A stretch of 64,000 nt of DNA from Halorubellus sp. JP-L1 (GCF_011440375.1 NZ_JAAOIR010000001.1:124001-188000), one strand, 5' to 3'; shown: positions 28,403 through 37,580, counted from the first letter of the stretch. Numbers and translations are program-made. Notes: a model not told the origin generated them from the letters alone.

Positions 28403-28959
28403 CGCTGCACCTCCGGCATCGGCGCCAGCGACGGGGACGACGGGTCGTTGGAGAGCGTCAACTCAAGGGTGCCACCGGATTCCTCTACGATAATATAAAA
28501 GGACCCACCGTTCACGTCCGGCAACGGCGTCTGGAGCTCTATGTTGGGATCGATCGGAACGAAGACCTCGTCGGTATCACCGGACGTGGAAAGAACGAGG
28601 CACTGCTCTTCGCTTGGCATCGGTGCAGCCTGCCCCGGTACGTCGCAGTTCGCGTCACCCTCTCGAATTTCCACCCGATAGTTGTCGCCTGCGACGTAAT
28701 CTGGATGGCTCACACGAACCACGACTTTACCGGACGACCCTGCCTCCCCGCTGTAATACGTCGACGACATCTCCGTCGCCATGCGATTCCCGATCGTGCG
28801 GAGCTCAGACTTCGTCGCACGATCTTTCTCGGTCTCCAGCAGCCCGCTCCCACCGACGAGTAGCCCCGTGATGAGGATCGTCGTGATGCCGATGGTCAGG
28901 ACGTGCGTCACCGCGATCGAAACCGCGCGCTCGTCAGCGTGGAAGGTTGAATCTCTCAT
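28399..28959 (-). CDS. Prepilin-like protein 4 of pilus operon
   Basis: The product is 186 residues. The prepilin-type N-terminus is FHADERAVSIAVTHVLTIGI, followed by more hydrophobic residues. A helical segment (KSELRTIGNRMATEM) follows, and then a beta-rich domain with two Cys. Four-base overlaps with both neighbours indicate translational coupling. It is a minor pilin candidate with no catalytic features. Confidence 0.8.
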   Translation of the reverse strand: MRDSTFHADERAVSIAVTHVLTIGITTILITGLLVGGSGLLETEKDRATKSELRTIGNRMATEMSSTYYSGEAGSSGKVVVRVSHPDYVAGDNYRVEIREGDANCDVPGQAAPMPSEEQCLVLSTSGDTDEVFVPIDPNIELQTPLPDVNGGSFYIIVEESGGTLELTLSNDPSSPSLAPMPEVQR

Positions 28960-30005
28960 CGTGATCGATTATACACCTCGATTTCGTACGACTCGGTAAA
29001 CGTCACCGACCCCGACCCATATGTCATCTCGAATTCGACCGACCATGCGACGTGAGTATAATACGGTGTCTCGTCACCGGTTAGGAGACCACCGCCGAGC
29101 GTCGTGGGATCGAAGACGTCACTTCCGACGTTTCCGTCGTCGTCGACTACGAGTCCGTACTGCCCGGCTGCTTTCGTACCGTTAAAGAAATCGATACTAC
29201 GTTCCTCTGATCGCTGAACCGCGGTATTCACATCCAACTCATCGGAACACGATGGGTATCCGTCGATGACTCCGTTCTCAAAGTCTATCGTTACGGTATC
29301 GTTGTCAGCCGATCCCGGGAGCACACAGGCCTCGGAAGCATCCCAGGCGACTTTGGGGTTCGACCGGTTTGCGACGGGCTGTACGACGACATCGTCGTCT
29401 GGGCCCGTTCCCGTTCTGTAAATCCAGACGGTGTAAGTCCCTGATGACTCTGAAGAATCCCAAACGATGCGGAACGGATCTCCACCTACACCACGCGGTC
29501 CATCGAGTGAATCTACCCGAAACGTCGTCTCGAACGCTCTAGTCCTCGCGTCATTCGTCGCGAGGGTCCAATTCCTGTCCGCGTCGATCGCCGATTCATC
29601 ATCGAACGCTGAGCCGTCACGATGCTGGACGTACGCGCCCATCTGGGTGACCTCATCGACCTGGAGCGATACCATCGTCGGTCTTGAGTTCCCGGTGACG
29701 TTCGCCAGTCCGCTCGAATACGCTGATACGTTCCCCTCGATTGCGTCCTCGAGCGCGTCATCGTTGGTCCAGTTGTTACCCGTTCCGATACGGTCGACTA
29801 GCCGTTGCGTTCCGAGTCTTGCCTCGCGATTCATTTGCTGGGCCTCTCGAGGCTCGTTCACCGCGCCCGACGACGCGACGTTCTCCGTGTACAGGACCGT
29901 GTTGAAGACGACAGCGAGCCCGAGGACGATGAACGCAATCGCGACCGCACCGACGAGGATGAGTTGCGCGCGCTCCGAGTGCTCGTCAAACGCGGATCCT
30001 ACCAT
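28956..30005 (-). CDS. Prepilin-like protein 3 of pilus operon
   Basis: The product is 349 residues, the largest of the five prepilin-like proteins. The N-terminus DEHSERAQLILVGAVAIAFI has the Arg-Ala/Gln cleavage pattern and hydrophobic helix. The long exterior part is Asn/Ser/Thr-rich with several potential N-glycosylation sequons (N-W-T, N-V-S, N-V-T) and three Cys. Base composition is visibly less GC-rich than in flanking genes. It overlaps the upstream gene by seven bases and the downstream gene by four. Confidence 0.8.
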   Translation of the reverse strand: MVGSAFDEHSERAQLILVGAVAIAFIVLGLAVVFNTVLYTENVASSGAVNEPREAQQMNREARLGTQRLVDRIGTGNNWTNDDALEDAIEGNVSAYSSGLANVTGNSRPTMVSLQVDEVTQMGAYVQHRDGSAFDDESAIDADRNWTLATNDARTRAFETTFRVDSLDGPRGVGGDPFRIVWDSSESSGTYTVWIYRTGTGPDDDVVVQPVANRSNPKVAWDASEACVLPGSADNDTVTIDFENGVIDGYPSCSDELDVNTAVQRSEERSIDFFNGTKAAGQYGLVVDDDGNVGSDVFDPTTLGGGLLTGDETPYYTHVAWSVEFEMTYGSGSVTFTESYEIEVYNRSR

Positions 30006-30619
30006 ACGATCACCTTCACGACCACAACGTTGTACACCGGACTGTCGTCGTAGGCGTCCGGGATCGGGTAATTACAGTCGGACTCCGCTTCGCACTCCGC
30101 GAGCGTCCTGTCGTCGTCGGCGGTCAACCGTTGATCGTCGTACAAGGTAATCGTGTACGAGGCCACCACGCCGCTCTCCGTCGAGAATCCGTTCCGGACC
30201 ATTACCAGATTCCCACCCTGGGGAGCTCCAGTCGTGTTTTGGTAGGTTAGAATGACGTTGTACCCGTTCTTGTCTTCGAAGGTATCTTCGAGGAGCACGA
30301 ACAAACCTCTCGGCGCAGACTTTGGAGGAATATCGCTGCTGTATCCGAGACTTCTACCATCGGAGGCGTTGAACTGACCGGGGCTCGTTGACGTATCCCA
30401 ATACCGGATCATCTTCGAGAGGTTCCCCGACTCCGCGCTCAACGTCAGCATGTCGTTGGCTTCGATGCGGACTTGATCCCTGGCGTCGCGGTCGACCGTC
30501 CCTGCCGTCGTCGGCGTGATGACGACCGACTGGAGCGCGAACAGCACCGCGGTCAGTATCAGTATCGACCCGATGAATCCCTCGAGCGTGTACGCTTGCG
30601 CGCGATCGTCGCTCACCAT
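29999..30619 (-). CDS. Prepilin-like protein 2 of pilus operon
   Basis: The product is 206 residues. The N-terminus SDDRAQAYTLEGFIGSILIL shows the Arg-Ala/Gln site and a Glu five residues into the mature part, the classic type IV pilin feature, followed by a hydrophobic helix. Two Cys lie close together near the C-terminus (CEAESDC). It overlaps both neighbours and, like protein 3, is relatively AT-rich. Confidence 0.8.
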   Translation of the reverse strand: MVSDDRAQAYTLEGFIGSILILTAVLFALQSVVITPTTAGTVDRDARDQVRIEANDMLTLSAESGNLSKMIRYWDTSTSPGQFNASDGRSLGYSSDIPPKSAPRGLFVLLEDTFEDKNGYNVILTYQNTTGAPQGGNLVMVRNGFSTESGVVASYTITLYDDQRLTADDDRTLAECEAESDCNYPIPDAYDDSPVYNVVVVKVIVW

Positions 30620-31122
30620 ACTCTCACCACCAGCAAGCAGCCGGTTCGACAGCCATCGACGTCCATGCGGACCACTCTCGTCGTCGACGCCGCCGCCTGG
30701 TTCTGCGGATAATCGTCACCCGCAACGAGTCGATACCCGGGATCACTCCCGGTTAGATCCGCCTTCACGATATCACCATTTCGCCGTTGAATCGTGATGT
30801 TCACTTGCGCAGTAGACCGCAGTCCGAACTCGGCGCGGAGATCACTGCCACCTTCGCCAATGAGGCCGTCTATCGACTCATTGTCCAGCGTTCGCGAACT
30901 CCCGTCGACGGCATTCGTATCGATGATCGTCGACGCGACCCGGTCAGACTTCGCGGGGATCGCGTCCGTCACGGGCGACCCGAACGGCGTCACCGTCGCC
31001 GGGACGAACGCGAACGTGAACGTCACCGTCAGCAGGAACACGCTGATGCCCGTCGCGAAGTCCTGGGTCGTCTGCCCGCGATCCCGGCCGCGGAGGCCGG
31101 TGAGGTCTCGCCCCGACATCAT
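30613..31122 (-). CDS. Prepilin-like protein 1 of pilus operon
   Basis: The product is 169 residues. The N-terminus RGRDRGQTTQDFATGISVFL gives an Arg-Gly/Gln cleavage site, the mature start QTTQDFATG and then a hydrophobic helix. It overlaps the PilC stop by four bases and is the first of five consecutive prepilin-like genes. It ends with a hydrophobic C-terminus (GCRTGCLLVVRVW) containing two Cys. Confidence 0.8.
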   Translation of the reverse strand: MMSGRDLTGLRGRDRGQTTQDFATGISVFLLTVTFTFAFVPATVTPFGSPVTDAIPAKSDRVASTIIDTNAVDGSSRTLDNESIDGLIGEGGSDLRAEFGLRSTAQVNITIQRRNGDIVKADLTGSDPGYRLVAGDDYPQNQAAASTTRVVRMDVDGCRTGCLLVVRVW

Positions 31123-33173
31123 CCTCCGCCCACCGCCGCCCAGACGACGAGCGCGATCGTCTGCAGCACGAGCACGAACTTCAGGCCGCTCGTGATGTCC
31201 GCGTCGCGGATGTAGCCCGCGATGAACCCCGAGAGGATGGCCTGCATCGTGACCGCGTGGAAGAACAGCATCGAGAGCAGTGAGACGTTGATACTGCTCC
31301 CCAGGCCCGCCGCTCCGCCGCCGGCCGCAGCACCGCCGCCGCCACCGGACGAGTTCCCGGTCACGCCCTGGAGCGTGTCCAGGAACTGCGTCTTCAGGAT
31401 CGCCATCACGGCGAGCAGGGTCAGGTACGTCATGATGATGATGACGACCTGCATCCGCGTCCGGGACTTGCGCTCGCGCTCGATGTCGTCCTGATTCTCG
31501 GACGCCTGCGCCGCCGTCGACAGGACGTCAGTGATCTGGCTCGACGCCTCCTGGGCCTTCGAGATGAGCTTCACCGTCCGCGCCATCCGCGGCATGTGGT
31601 ACTTGTTGTTGAACTCGACGAGTGCGTCCTTCAGGCTCATCCCGTAGTTCACTTTCGCGTGCATCGTGTCGAACTCCGTCGCGAGCTTCCCGCTCGTCGT
31701 ATCCGACACCGTCTTGAACGACTCCAGGAGCGTCAGCCCGGTGTCGTTCGCACTCGAGAGCTTCCGGAGGTTGTCCGAGATGTTCGACACGATCGCCTTC
31801 CGCGAGCGAACGTTCCACTCGCGGAACACCGCGAACGGCAGGAAGATCAGGTACGACGGCACGTACACGTACATGAACGTCCCCCAGACGGGCGCGTTCT
31901 GCATGCCCTCCCAGCTCGTCGGCATCGATCCCGTTAGCGCCGCGAGGACGAGGATGGCGATCGCGAGCGGAACCGTAATCACGGCGGTATACGAGGGGTG
32001 CTCGCGGAAGAACAGGTGCGGTGCCTTCAGGACGCGCACGGTCTCGTAGGTCCCTTCCTTGTTCTTGATGCGCTCGAACATCGACCCGCGGTCCGCGTAC
32101 TGCTCGATCAGGCCGAGGTTCAGGAGCCCCGAGTTCTGCTCCTGGAGGAGGCGTTCGTCCGCGTCGCTCGGCAGGAGGTAGCCGTCGCCGGGTTCGTCCT
32201 CCTTCACCGTGGACACCAGCACGAGGAATCCCAGGCCCGTCAGGGGGATGAGGCCGTACACGGTCCCGTACAGCATCGTCACCTGTGCCTCCCCGAGCAT
32301 CTGCATGATGACGAGGATGATGATGAGGAGGAGCGGGAACAGCGAGAGCGTCATGTACATCTCGCCGAACAACTCCAGGGTCTCCAGCGTGAGCTCCTGC
32401 TGCTGTTTCGCAGTCCGCATGTGTTTCTCCTTCTTGTCGTAGAGGAATCCCTCCATGTCACCGCCAGAGTTTACGATCGAGAGCATGTCCGTCAGGAACT
32501 GTGCCAGTTCGTCGCTCGGCGTCTCCATCGCCTGATTCCGTATCGCGGTCCGGTAGTCGGTGTCGAAGTACTCGGTCTCCTGAACGATGCTCTGGAACTC
32601 CTTTGCGACTTCGCCGTACGTGTCTTCCGCGGCCGCCATCGCCTCCAGGATTTCGAGTTGGTTCAGGCCGCCGACGGACAGCGCGTACATGAACGATACC
32701 GCGTCCGTGAGGAGCATGTTGATCTCGCGGTTCCGCGAGGACGCCTGCGAGTACGGCACTGCGACGAGCGCGCCGAACCCGAGCGCGAACCCGATCGCGC
32801 CCAGGAAGACGCCGCTCGAGAGGATGAGCGCCGGGACCTTGATCAGGTTGATGAAGTCCACGAGCGCCGGGTTCGAGATGCCGATCCCGGTCAGGCTCTC
32901 CGTGGACGTGACGAGGAACGTGAACACGAGGTACCCGATGAGCATCCCCATCAGCCAGAGGATGCCGCCCGCGAGCACGCCGATGGCGAGCGCGCGCGAG
33001 AGGTACATCTCGACGGTGTCCGTCATCCTCGCTTGGGCGAGTTTCGTCTCCACGTCCGCGACGAAGTCAGAGTCGTCCGCGAACAGCCGCTCGTAGAGCG
33101 GGTAGAACGTGTCCCCGAGGGAGTCGTTTCCCGCGTCGAACCCACCGTCTTGATCCGTCGTTTGCAGGCTCAT
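31119..33173 (-). CDS. pilC: Type IV pilus platform protein, PilC/TadC family
   Basis: The product is 684 residues with two type II secretion system F domains: LLTDAVSFMYALSVGGLNQL onward at ~150-290 and ISDNLRKLSSANDTGLTLLE onward at ~450-590. About eight to nine transmembrane helices lie around them, as in archaeal PilC proteins. It anchors the assembly ATPase and moves pilins out of the membrane. A Gly/Ala-rich loop (~610-630) precedes the last helices. The gene overlaps the ATPase gene by four bases. Confidence 0.92.
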   Translation of the reverse strand: MSLQTTDQDGGFDAGNDSLGDTFYPLYERLFADDSDFVADVETKLAQARMTDTVEMYLSRALAIGVLAGGILWLMGMLIGYLVFTFLVTSTESLTGIGISNPALVDFINLIKVPALILSSGVFLGAIGFALGFGALVAVPYSQASSRNREINMLLTDAVSFMYALSVGGLNQLEILEAMAAAEDTYGEVAKEFQSIVQETEYFDTDYRTAIRNQAMETPSDELAQFLTDMLSIVNSGGDMEGFLYDKKEKHMRTAKQQQELTLETLELFGEMYMTLSLFPLLLIIILVIMQMLGEAQVTMLYGTVYGLIPLTGLGFLVLVSTVKEDEPGDGYLLPSDADERLLQEQNSGLLNLGLIEQYADRGSMFERIKNKEGTYETVRVLKAPHLFFREHPSYTAVITVPLAIAILVLAALTGSMPTSWEGMQNAPVWGTFMYVYVPSYLIFLPFAVFREWNVRSRKAIVSNISDNLRKLSSANDTGLTLLESFKTVSDTTSGKLATEFDTMHAKVNYGMSLKDALVEFNNKYHMPRMARTVKLISKAQEASSQITDVLSTAAQASENQDDIERERKSRTRMQVVIIIMTYLTLLAVMAILKTQFLDTLQGVTGNSSGGGGGAAAGGGAAGLGSSINVSLLSMLFFHAVTMQAILSGFIAGYIRDADITSGLKFVLVLQTIALVVWAAVGGG

Positions 33174-36100
33174 TCCTCGTCACCGTCGGTCGACCCGGAC
33201 GCTGACTCCTCGTCGTTCGAATCTTCGCCGTCCTGCTCCTCACCGCTCGACTCCTCGCCGATCGATTCCGATCCGTCGCCGTCGTCGAAGACGCCGCCGC
33301 CCCCGCCGCCGAACACGGAGTCTTCGTCCGTCGCCGAGTCGGCGTCCCGACGCTGGGCGTCCTCGCCACCGAAGACGCTGTCGTCGTCGCCGTCGTCGAA
33401 CACCGAACCGTCGCTCTCTCCGAAGATGGATTCGTCCTCGCTCTCGTCGAAGAACGGTTCGTCGTCGTCGCCGAAGAACGCGTCGTCCCCATCGTCCTCG
33501 ACGGCCGCCCCGGTCGTCTCCTCGTCCTCGCCGAAGATGACGTCGTCCGGCTCGTCCGCCGACGCTTCGGCAGGTGTCGTCTCCGTACTCCCTGCATCGG
33601 CCGGCGACGTGGGGCCGTCGGAGGCGTCGGTGTCACCGCCGGAGTCCGCCGATTCGACGTCACTCCGGTCACCTGACGTCCCTACAGTCCCGTCCGCGTC
33701 CGCGTCGCTCCCGTCTTCGTCCGCTTCGGGCTGGTCCTCGTTCGCTTCAGTCCCCTTCTCGTCCTCTCCTTCGGTGGCGTCCGTCTCGTCGGTCAACGAG
33801 GGGAACTCCGCATCGATGTCGCCCGCATCGTCCTCCGGGCCAGACCCGTCCTCTCCGAACTCCCCAGCGTCCCCTTCGAACGCCCCAGCGTCCCCATCGA
33901 AGGCGGACTCGTCGGCCTCGAATGCCGCACCGTCCTCACCGAACGCCACGCCGTCGTCTTCAGCCGTCACACCTGCTTCCGGCTCGACGGAGTCGGAGTC
34001 GCCGACCGTCGGATCGCCAGCGTCCGTCGCGTCTGACGGCTCTGTGTGGGCGTCCCCGCCCATCTCCTGTCCGGACCGACCCGACTCCAGCTCCGGCGTC
34101 CCCGCTGGCGGCGCGTCCACGTCCGCCGCGTCCGGCGACGCCGACTCCTCGCCGGACTCCGACGACCCACGGAAGGGGTTCGCGTCACCATCGTCTTCGC
34201 CGAACGAGAATCCGCCGCCGTCGTCACTCAACCACGACGGCCCCTCCGCGTCGTCGCTCTCCCCGAACGAGAAGTCGTCGTCGCCGCCGTCGTCGCCCCC
34301 ACCGAGCATGAACCCGTCCTCGTCCACGTCGTCGAGCGAACTCCCGAAGTCGAACGCTTCGTCGTCCGACTCCACCGCCTCCTCCACGTCAACGTCCTCC
34401 TCGACCGACACCCCACTGAGCGCGCTCGCCAGCCCGCTCGGGATCTTCCCCCGGTACTCTTCGAACATCGACTCCTCCGCGCGCTCGAGGATGTCCTGCG
34501 CGAGGTTGTACGTCTCGTCGTCCGGATCCGGCCGCGGCACAAGTTCCTCGTCCTCAGGGTCGACGTCGATCAGGACCGACTCCATCTCGCGGAGGTCCTG
34601 CAGGCTCTCCTCCAGCTGGCCGTTCGCGATCAACGTCAGGATCGTCTCCGGGTCGTTGATGAACGCCTGCACCGTCGCCGCCACCTGCGCGTACTCGTTC
34701 AACCCAGTCTTGATGATGTACGCCAGGATGACGCGGCGCTTGAACAGCTCTTCCTCCAGCTTCTCCTGACCCCACCCGCGGTCGAACTTGATCTCGTCCA
34801 GCGTGTTCGAGTCCCCCATCTTCAGGAACTCGTCGGTCTCTGCCTGCCACTGGTAGACGTCCTGGACGTTGATCTCGTCGTTCTCCGCGTCGTAGTGATT
34901 GATCTCGGTGATGTTCCGGTTCCGACGGACCTTGTGCCCGCCGACGCGCGTCTGCGTCTGGATCGAGACGAGGTCGAGCGCGGTGAACATCGTCTTCGAG
35001 ACGTTGATCGGGTCGGTCGTGAACCGCTTCAGGACCTCGCCGACGGAGTCCGCGTGGAACGTCGTGTACGTCGTGTGCCCCGTCGACATGACCTGGAACA
35101 GCGTCCGACCCTCCTCCCCACGGATCTCGCCCATCACGATGTAGTCCGGCCGTTGCCGGAGTGCGGCCTCCAGCAGGTCGAACTCGTCGACGTCGCCCTG
35201 GCTGTCCTCGCTGAACGACGGCCGCGTGACGCTCGCGATCCAGTTCCGCTGGGGCAACTCGACCTCGCGCGTGTCCTCGATCGAGACGATCTTCCCGTTC
35301 GACGGGATGAAAAGCGAGATCGCGTTCAGGCTCGTCGTCTTCCCGGACGCCGTCCCACCCGCGAAGATGAGGCTCTTGTGGTTCTCGATGCACAGCCAGA
35401 GGAACGCCATCTCGTCGAGACTGAACGTGTTCCAGTTGATGAGGTCGACCGGCGTGAACGGCACGTCGTTGAACTGACGGATGGTATAGTTCGTCCCGTG
35501 ATCCGACACTTCCTTCCCGAGCGTGAGTTGCGCACGCGAGCCGTCCGGGAGCGTCGCGTCGACCTGCGGCCGACGCTTCGAGATGCCCTTCCCGGACCGT
35601 TGGGCGAGTTTGACGACGAAGTCGTCGAGCTCCCGTTCGCCGTGATAGATGTTCGTGATGATCTGCTCGTACTCGCCGTGGTAGACGAAGATCGGCGAGT
35701 TGTGGCCGTTACACGAGATGTCCTCGACGTTGATGTCGTGCTTGATCGGGTCGATGCGCTCGTACCCGATGAAGTCCCGCTTCAGGAAGTACAGGAGCTT
35801 CTCGACCTGGTACTCGTTCAGCGTCTCCGCGTCCTCCCCGAGCACGGCCGGTTCGGGGCGAGCCGCGATGCCATCGAGCTCGCGCCCGAATCCCTCCGCG
35901 TCGTCGTCGGCGCCGGTCTCGAGCGCGCCGTCGCCCGCCGCTTCCGCGGTCCCGAAGAACCGCTGGATGCTCTCCGTGATGCTCTGCGTGCCGGACGCCG
36001 CGCCCGCCGAGTCCGACGTCGCGGGCGTCCCCTCGAAGAGGTCGTAGCGCTTCAAGAGCCGCTTGGTCTCGCGGTCGATCACGTCGCGACGAGCGTCCTC

Positions 36101-37042
36101 GTCCTTCTCTACCGCGACGTCCTCGTCGGAGTACTTGATCGCCGTCCGAAGCTTCCCGGTCATGAACTCCTCGAGGTCGTCCTCGATCTGGTTCATGTAC
36201 GGCTGGACGACGTAGTACTTCACCTCGTTCTCCTTCTCGGAGAGGAAGATAATGACGAACGCGTAGGGCTTGTTCACCCAGTAGCGCTCCTCCTCGCGAA
36301 AGTGGGTCTTCTTCTCCAGCGGGACGGACTTCTCGAGGTCGTACCGGTTCACGACCGTCGTGTTCCCGCCCGGGTCGGAGAAGAACTCGTCCTCGTCGAC
36401 GTCCTCCTTGACGTTCACGGTGCGTTCCTCGACGACGTCCGCGAGTTCCTGCGCGAAGTCGTCGCCCTGACTGAGCACGCCCTCGACCTCGTCGTCCTCG
36501 AAGCTCAAGTGGTCGGTCTCGTCGAACTGGACCTTCTCGCCGTTGCCGTCGGTCGGACACGAGCCGTCGTCCTCGTAGTAGTACTGCCACTTGAAGTGCT
36601 CCCACGTCCACTCGTCCTTGACGACGGGCGTGGTCTCGGGGTCGACGGCGTCAGTGAACTGGTTCCAGAGCCACTTCGCGCCGGGCGCGACGTCCTCCGT
36701 GATGTGCTCGGCGAGGTCGTCTGGGTGAACTCCGAGGTACGTCTCCGGGTCGAAGTCGACGCGATCCCAGTCGCCGTCTTCCGGAACGGTCTGTACCGTG
36801 CCCTCTTGGGTGCCCAAGCCCATCCGACTCGAGTCCTCGCTCGTCGAGTCTTCGACGTTCCGGTAGAGTGTCGATACCTCGTCCTCGTATCCGAACTCCC
36901 GCATGAATTCCCGCCACGTGTACTCGCCAACCCGAACCGTCGAACCGTCGGTCGGGCCATCGGACGTCGACTCGTCCGACGCCCCAGAATCGCCCCCATC
37001 GAGACCGTCTTGCCCCGTCTGGTCGGCGTCGTTGATAGCCAT
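33170..37042 (-). CDS. pilB: Type IV pilus assembly ATPase, PilB/TadA family, with acidic tail
   Basis: The product is 1290 residues, much longer than the ~550-700 usual for archaeal PilB. Its N-terminal region is acidic and the ATPase core lies at ~430-780: DISCNGHNSPIFVYHGEYEQ, Walker A AGGTASGKTTSL near residue 560, SIEDTREVELPQ, the Walker B region YIVMGEIRGEEG and the His-box MSTGHTTYTTFHAD. From ~880 to the end it is almost entirely Asp/Glu/Gly/Ser with ten Phe-Gly dipeptides in contexts such as FSFGESDD, VIFGEDEE and SIFGESDG. It powers pilin assembly and starts the seven-gene operon; TTTTTT about 28 bases upstream may be its promoter. Confidence 0.93.
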   Translation of the reverse strand: MAINDADQTGQDGLDGGDSGASDESTSDGPTDGSTVRVGEYTWREFMREFGYEDEVSTLYRNVEDSTSEDSSRMGLGTQEGTVQTVPEDGDWDRVDFDPETYLGVHPDDLAEHITEDVAPGAKWLWNQFTDAVDPETTPVVKDEWTWEHFKWQYYYEDDGSCPTDGNGEKVQFDETDHLSFEDDEVEGVLSQGDDFAQELADVVEERTVNVKEDVDEDEFFSDPGGNTTVVNRYDLEKSVPLEKKTHFREEERYWVNKPYAFVIIFLSEKENEVKYYVVQPYMNQIEDDLEEFMTGKLRTAIKYSDEDVAVEKDEDARRDVIDRETKRLLKRYDLFEGTPATSDSAGAASGTQSITESIQRFFGTAEAAGDGALETGADDDAEGFGRELDGIAARPEPAVLGEDAETLNEYQVEKLLYFLKRDFIGYERIDPIKHDINVEDISCNGHNSPIFVYHGEYEQIITNIYHGERELDDFVVKLAQRSGKGISKRRPQVDATLPDGSRAQLTLGKEVSDHGTNYTIRQFNDVPFTPVDLINWNTFSLDEMAFLWLCIENHKSLIFAGGTASGKTTSLNAISLFIPSNGKIVSIEDTREVELPQRNWIASVTRPSFSEDSQGDVDEFDLLEAALRQRPDYIVMGEIRGEEGRTLFQVMSTGHTTYTTFHADSVGEVLKRFTTDPINVSKTMFTALDLVSIQTQTRVGGHKVRRNRNITEINHYDAENDEINVQDVYQWQAETDEFLKMGDSNTLDEIKFDRGWGQEKLEEELFKRRVILAYIIKTGLNEYAQVAATVQAFINDPETILTLIANGQLEESLQDLREMESVLIDVDPEDEELVPRPDPDDETYNLAQDILERAEESMFEEYRGKIPSGLASALSGVSVEEDVDVEEAVESDDEAFDFGSSLDDVDEDGFMLGGGDDGGDDDFSFGESDDAEGPSWLSDDGGGFSFGEDDGDANPFRGSSESGEESASPDAADVDAPPAGTPELESGRSGQEMGGDAHTEPSDATDAGDPTVGDSDSVEPEAGVTAEDDGVAFGEDGAAFEADESAFDGDAGAFEGDAGEFGEDGSGPEDDAGDIDAEFPSLTDETDATEGEDEKGTEANEDQPEADEDGSDADADGTVGTSGDRSDVESADSGGDTDASDGPTSPADAGSTETTPAEASADEPDDVIFGEDEETTGAAVEDDGDDAFFGDDDEPFFDESEDESIFGESDGSVFDDGDDDSVFGGEDAQRRDADSATDEDSVFGGGGGGVFDDGDGSESIGEESSGEEQDGEDSNDEESASGSTDGDEE

Positions 37043-37216
37043 TGCCTACCCCTTTACGCGTGCCAGCAAAAAACCTTCCACCGATTATCACTACTGATAC
37101 TGCCCGTTCGATCCAGTCAGCTGCTTGTCTAATCTTCGCTCTATCACCGCCCCTTACAGCGATTCAATCAGAAACGCCCTCGTTACGGGTCAATTTTATT
37201 CCACTCATTAATACAG

Positions 37217-37242
37217 AATATAAATCCCGGTTTGTACCGGGA
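37217..37242 (+). promoter_or_regulatory. TATA-like box followed by perfect hairpin
   Basis: AATATAAA (37217-37224) is immediately followed by the perfect hairpin TCCCGGT-TTGT-ACCGGGA (37225-37242). No protein gene starts at a suitable distance downstream; the only nearby ATG frame gives 13 codons. It could drive a small RNA, or the hairpin may be a bound operator. Tentative. Confidence 0.35.
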
Positions 37243-37462
37243 TGGGGTGGTCAAGATCGCGCTCCGCTCCGACCGGCCGGTAAGCCCACCATACGACGAT
37301 TCGTCACGCCACGAAACGGAGCACCGCCACCACAGGCACCTCGAAGTACAAACCACCCGTCTGTTCGTACCGGAGCAGCGGGCGTGACGGGAGTCCCGCG
37401 AGCGAACGCAGTGAGCGAGTGGGACTCAGGAACGCGCGCTACCCGACCATCGGGAGGGTAGC

Positions 37463-37483
37463 GGGCGTGACGGGATTCGAACC
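37463..37483 (-). repeat. tRNA 3'-half-like fragment A
   Basis: On the minus strand this 21-base stretch reads as a T-loop (GGTTCGAATCC) plus an acceptor arm ending CACGCCC. Those last seven bases are the exact Watson-Crick partner of the 5' acceptor strand GGGCGTG of the intact tRNA-Arg about 100 bases away. It looks like a displaced tRNA 3' end of the type left at an attachment site. Confidence 0.5.
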
Positions 37484-37526
37484 GAAGTGAGACGGTCAGC
37501 CTCGCTTCGCTCGGCTGCTGCGACTC

Positions 37527-37543
37527 ACAGGATTCGAACCCCG
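37527..37543 (-). repeat. tRNA T-arm-like fragment B
   Basis: On the minus strand this reads CGGGGTTCGAATCCTGT, a second T-stem/loop-like sequence lying between fragment A and the intact tRNA gene. No cloverleaf can be built around it. Confidence 0.4.
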
Positions 37544-37580
37544 CTTCCCGTGACGCTCCTCACCTTCGTTCGTGGCGACA

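Larger units (their letters stand above)
37043..37580. other. Non-coding region with hairpins and tRNA-like fragments
   Basis: This stretch of about 540 bases has no convincing gene. Its left part (37081-37225) is unusually AT-rich for this genome and ends in an AATATAAA box. Several perfect hairpins follow: 37225-37242, 37391-37427 (arms GAGTCCC/GGGACTC) and 37438-37462 (arms GCTACCC/GGGTAGC). Two T-arm-like segments precede the intact tRNA. The mix of low GC, hairpins and tRNA 3' pieces suggests a former integration zone. Confidence 0.6.

Noticed and set aside
31998-34769. 923-codon plus-strand frame opposite pilC and pilB
   Set aside because: Its Ser/Pro-rich part simply mirrors the acidic tail codons of PilB; no domains and no initiation signals.
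34046-37132. Very long open frame (1028 codons) on the plus strand opposite pilB
   Set aside because: It is Arg/Val/Leu/Asp-biased translation of the antisense strand of a GC-rich gene, with no domain, no promoter and no family resemblance. The minus-strand ATPase is unmistakable.
37391-37543. A second tRNA gene before tRNA-Arg
   Set aside because: T-arm-like sequences are present but no complete cloverleaf (D arm, anticodon arm and paired acceptor) can be built, so I report fragments only.
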